Position numbers and translations under genes: made by a program. A stretch of DNA of 42,289 bases, taken from the NCBI GenBank assembly GCA_938010565.1, contig CALLUQ010000046.1, positions 1 through 42,289 on the forward strand, given 5' to 3'. Origin of the DNA: an uncultured Flavobacteriales bacterium (lineage in GTDB: Bacteria > Bacteroidota > Bacteroidia > Flavobacteriales_D > CALLUQ01). Each line of letters begins with the position of its first letter. The first letter of the stretch is position 1. The notes below the pieces were generated by a model. That model saw nothing but the letters and a program-made list of their open reading frames with translations, ran no database searches and had not been told where the DNA came from. Positions 42,163 through 42,289 of this stretch are shown piece by piece.

Positions 42163-42289
42163 TCAATCATTAACTGACGGATAAAGTCGTTTTAGTTTAA
42201 TTCTTGATTTTTCAGTAGTAAACTGCCAATTTATCTTGGATTCACGATTGTTTCTGTGCTTGCACCAGGCATTGACTTGTTGTGTTAAG
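42163..42289 (-). CDS. IS630-family transposase, C-terminal fragment (cut by window edge)
   Basis: The minus strand from the window edge reads, after one base, QQVNAWCKHRNNRES, KINWQFTTEKSRIKLKRLYP and a stop at 42163. The pair 'WxxxRN' and 'INWxFTTEKxRxKLKxLYP' is characteristic of the C-terminus of IS630-family DDE transposases. The element's terminal sequence GTGTCAAGTCA begins at 42155, directly after the TA shared with MITE copy 2. Only 41 residues are visible and the rest lies outside. It is too short for the ORF track. Confidence 0.8.
   Translation of the reverse strand, partial: LTQQVNAWCKHRNNRESKINWQFTTEKSRIKLKRLYPSVND

Noticed and set aside
42280-42289. GTGTTAAG at the window edge resembling the start of a third MITE
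   Set aside because: It falls within the transposase coding frame, and only 8 bases are visible before the sequence ends.

Overview
The window comes from a Bacteroidota chromosome, or a contig of one, probably a free-living Flavobacteriia/Cytophagia-like lineage. Three proteins carry C-terminal type IX secretion (T9SS) sorting domains. The LysRS has the long C-terminal extension I associate with this phylum. A small conserved protein often mislabelled 'Phe-tRNA synthetase subunit alpha' in Bacteroidota is present, there is a TTTG/TAnnTTTG-type promoter, and Shine-Dalgarno sequences are largely absent. No rRNA, tRNA or CRISPR array was seen.

Layout. (1) 1-1448 is gene-poor: a degenerate ~49-bp repeat, then four head-to-tail units of ~250 bp. 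(2) 1449-11401, all minus strand, is a tightly packed surface-polysaccharide operon. In transcription order it reads DUF4956-like membrane protein, CotH-like protein, O-antigen ligase/polymerase, SGNH hydrolase, GT4, asparagine synthase, GT4, WcaF-like acetyltransferase, GT2. A divergent NAD-dependent sugar epimerase follows at 11487. (3) 12.4-19.6 kb is housekeeping: a decayed group II intron 3' end, lysS, PGI/PMI-type isomerase, lipB, a beta-lactamase-family hydrolase, a conserved small protein, a DEDDy exonuclease and a putative lipoprotein. (4) 20-25.5 kb holds a fused DppD-DppF-type ABC ATPase, an RtcB-family protein and a T9SS cargo protein. (5) 25.5-32.8 kb opens with a 161-bp MITE, then an ABM-domain protein - hemB - mogA - ACMSD-like amidohydrolase group, a frameshifted gene remnant, a tricorn-type protease and yidD. 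(6) 33.1-41.9 kb is one large cobalamin-acquisition locus, all minus strand: btuF-btuC-btuD, then a cobalamin riboswitch lying between btuD and the surface genes, then a T9SS-exported propeller protein, a second T9SS cargo, a BtuB-type TonB receptor and a BtuG-like lipoprotein propeller. (7) The right edge holds a second, inverted MITE copy abutting the end of an IS630-family element cut by the window.

How the genes fit together. The polysaccharide block supplies sugar assembly, decoration (acetyl and possibly amide groups), polymerisation or ligation, and export-linked functions. The B12 block covers every step from surface capture (two propeller proteins and a partner) through outer-membrane transport (BtuB) to periplasmic binding and inner-membrane import (BtuFCD). 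The riboswitch can directly gate only the surface and outer-membrane half.

The most interesting signals are the internal placement of the B12 riboswitch with T9SS-routed B12-locus proteins, the MITE pair whose ends match the neighbouring IS630 element, the unassigned 250-bp tandem repeats, and the CotH-DUF4956 pair inside a polysaccharide operon. All functional calls are from reading the sequence and family knowledge; no database search was possible.
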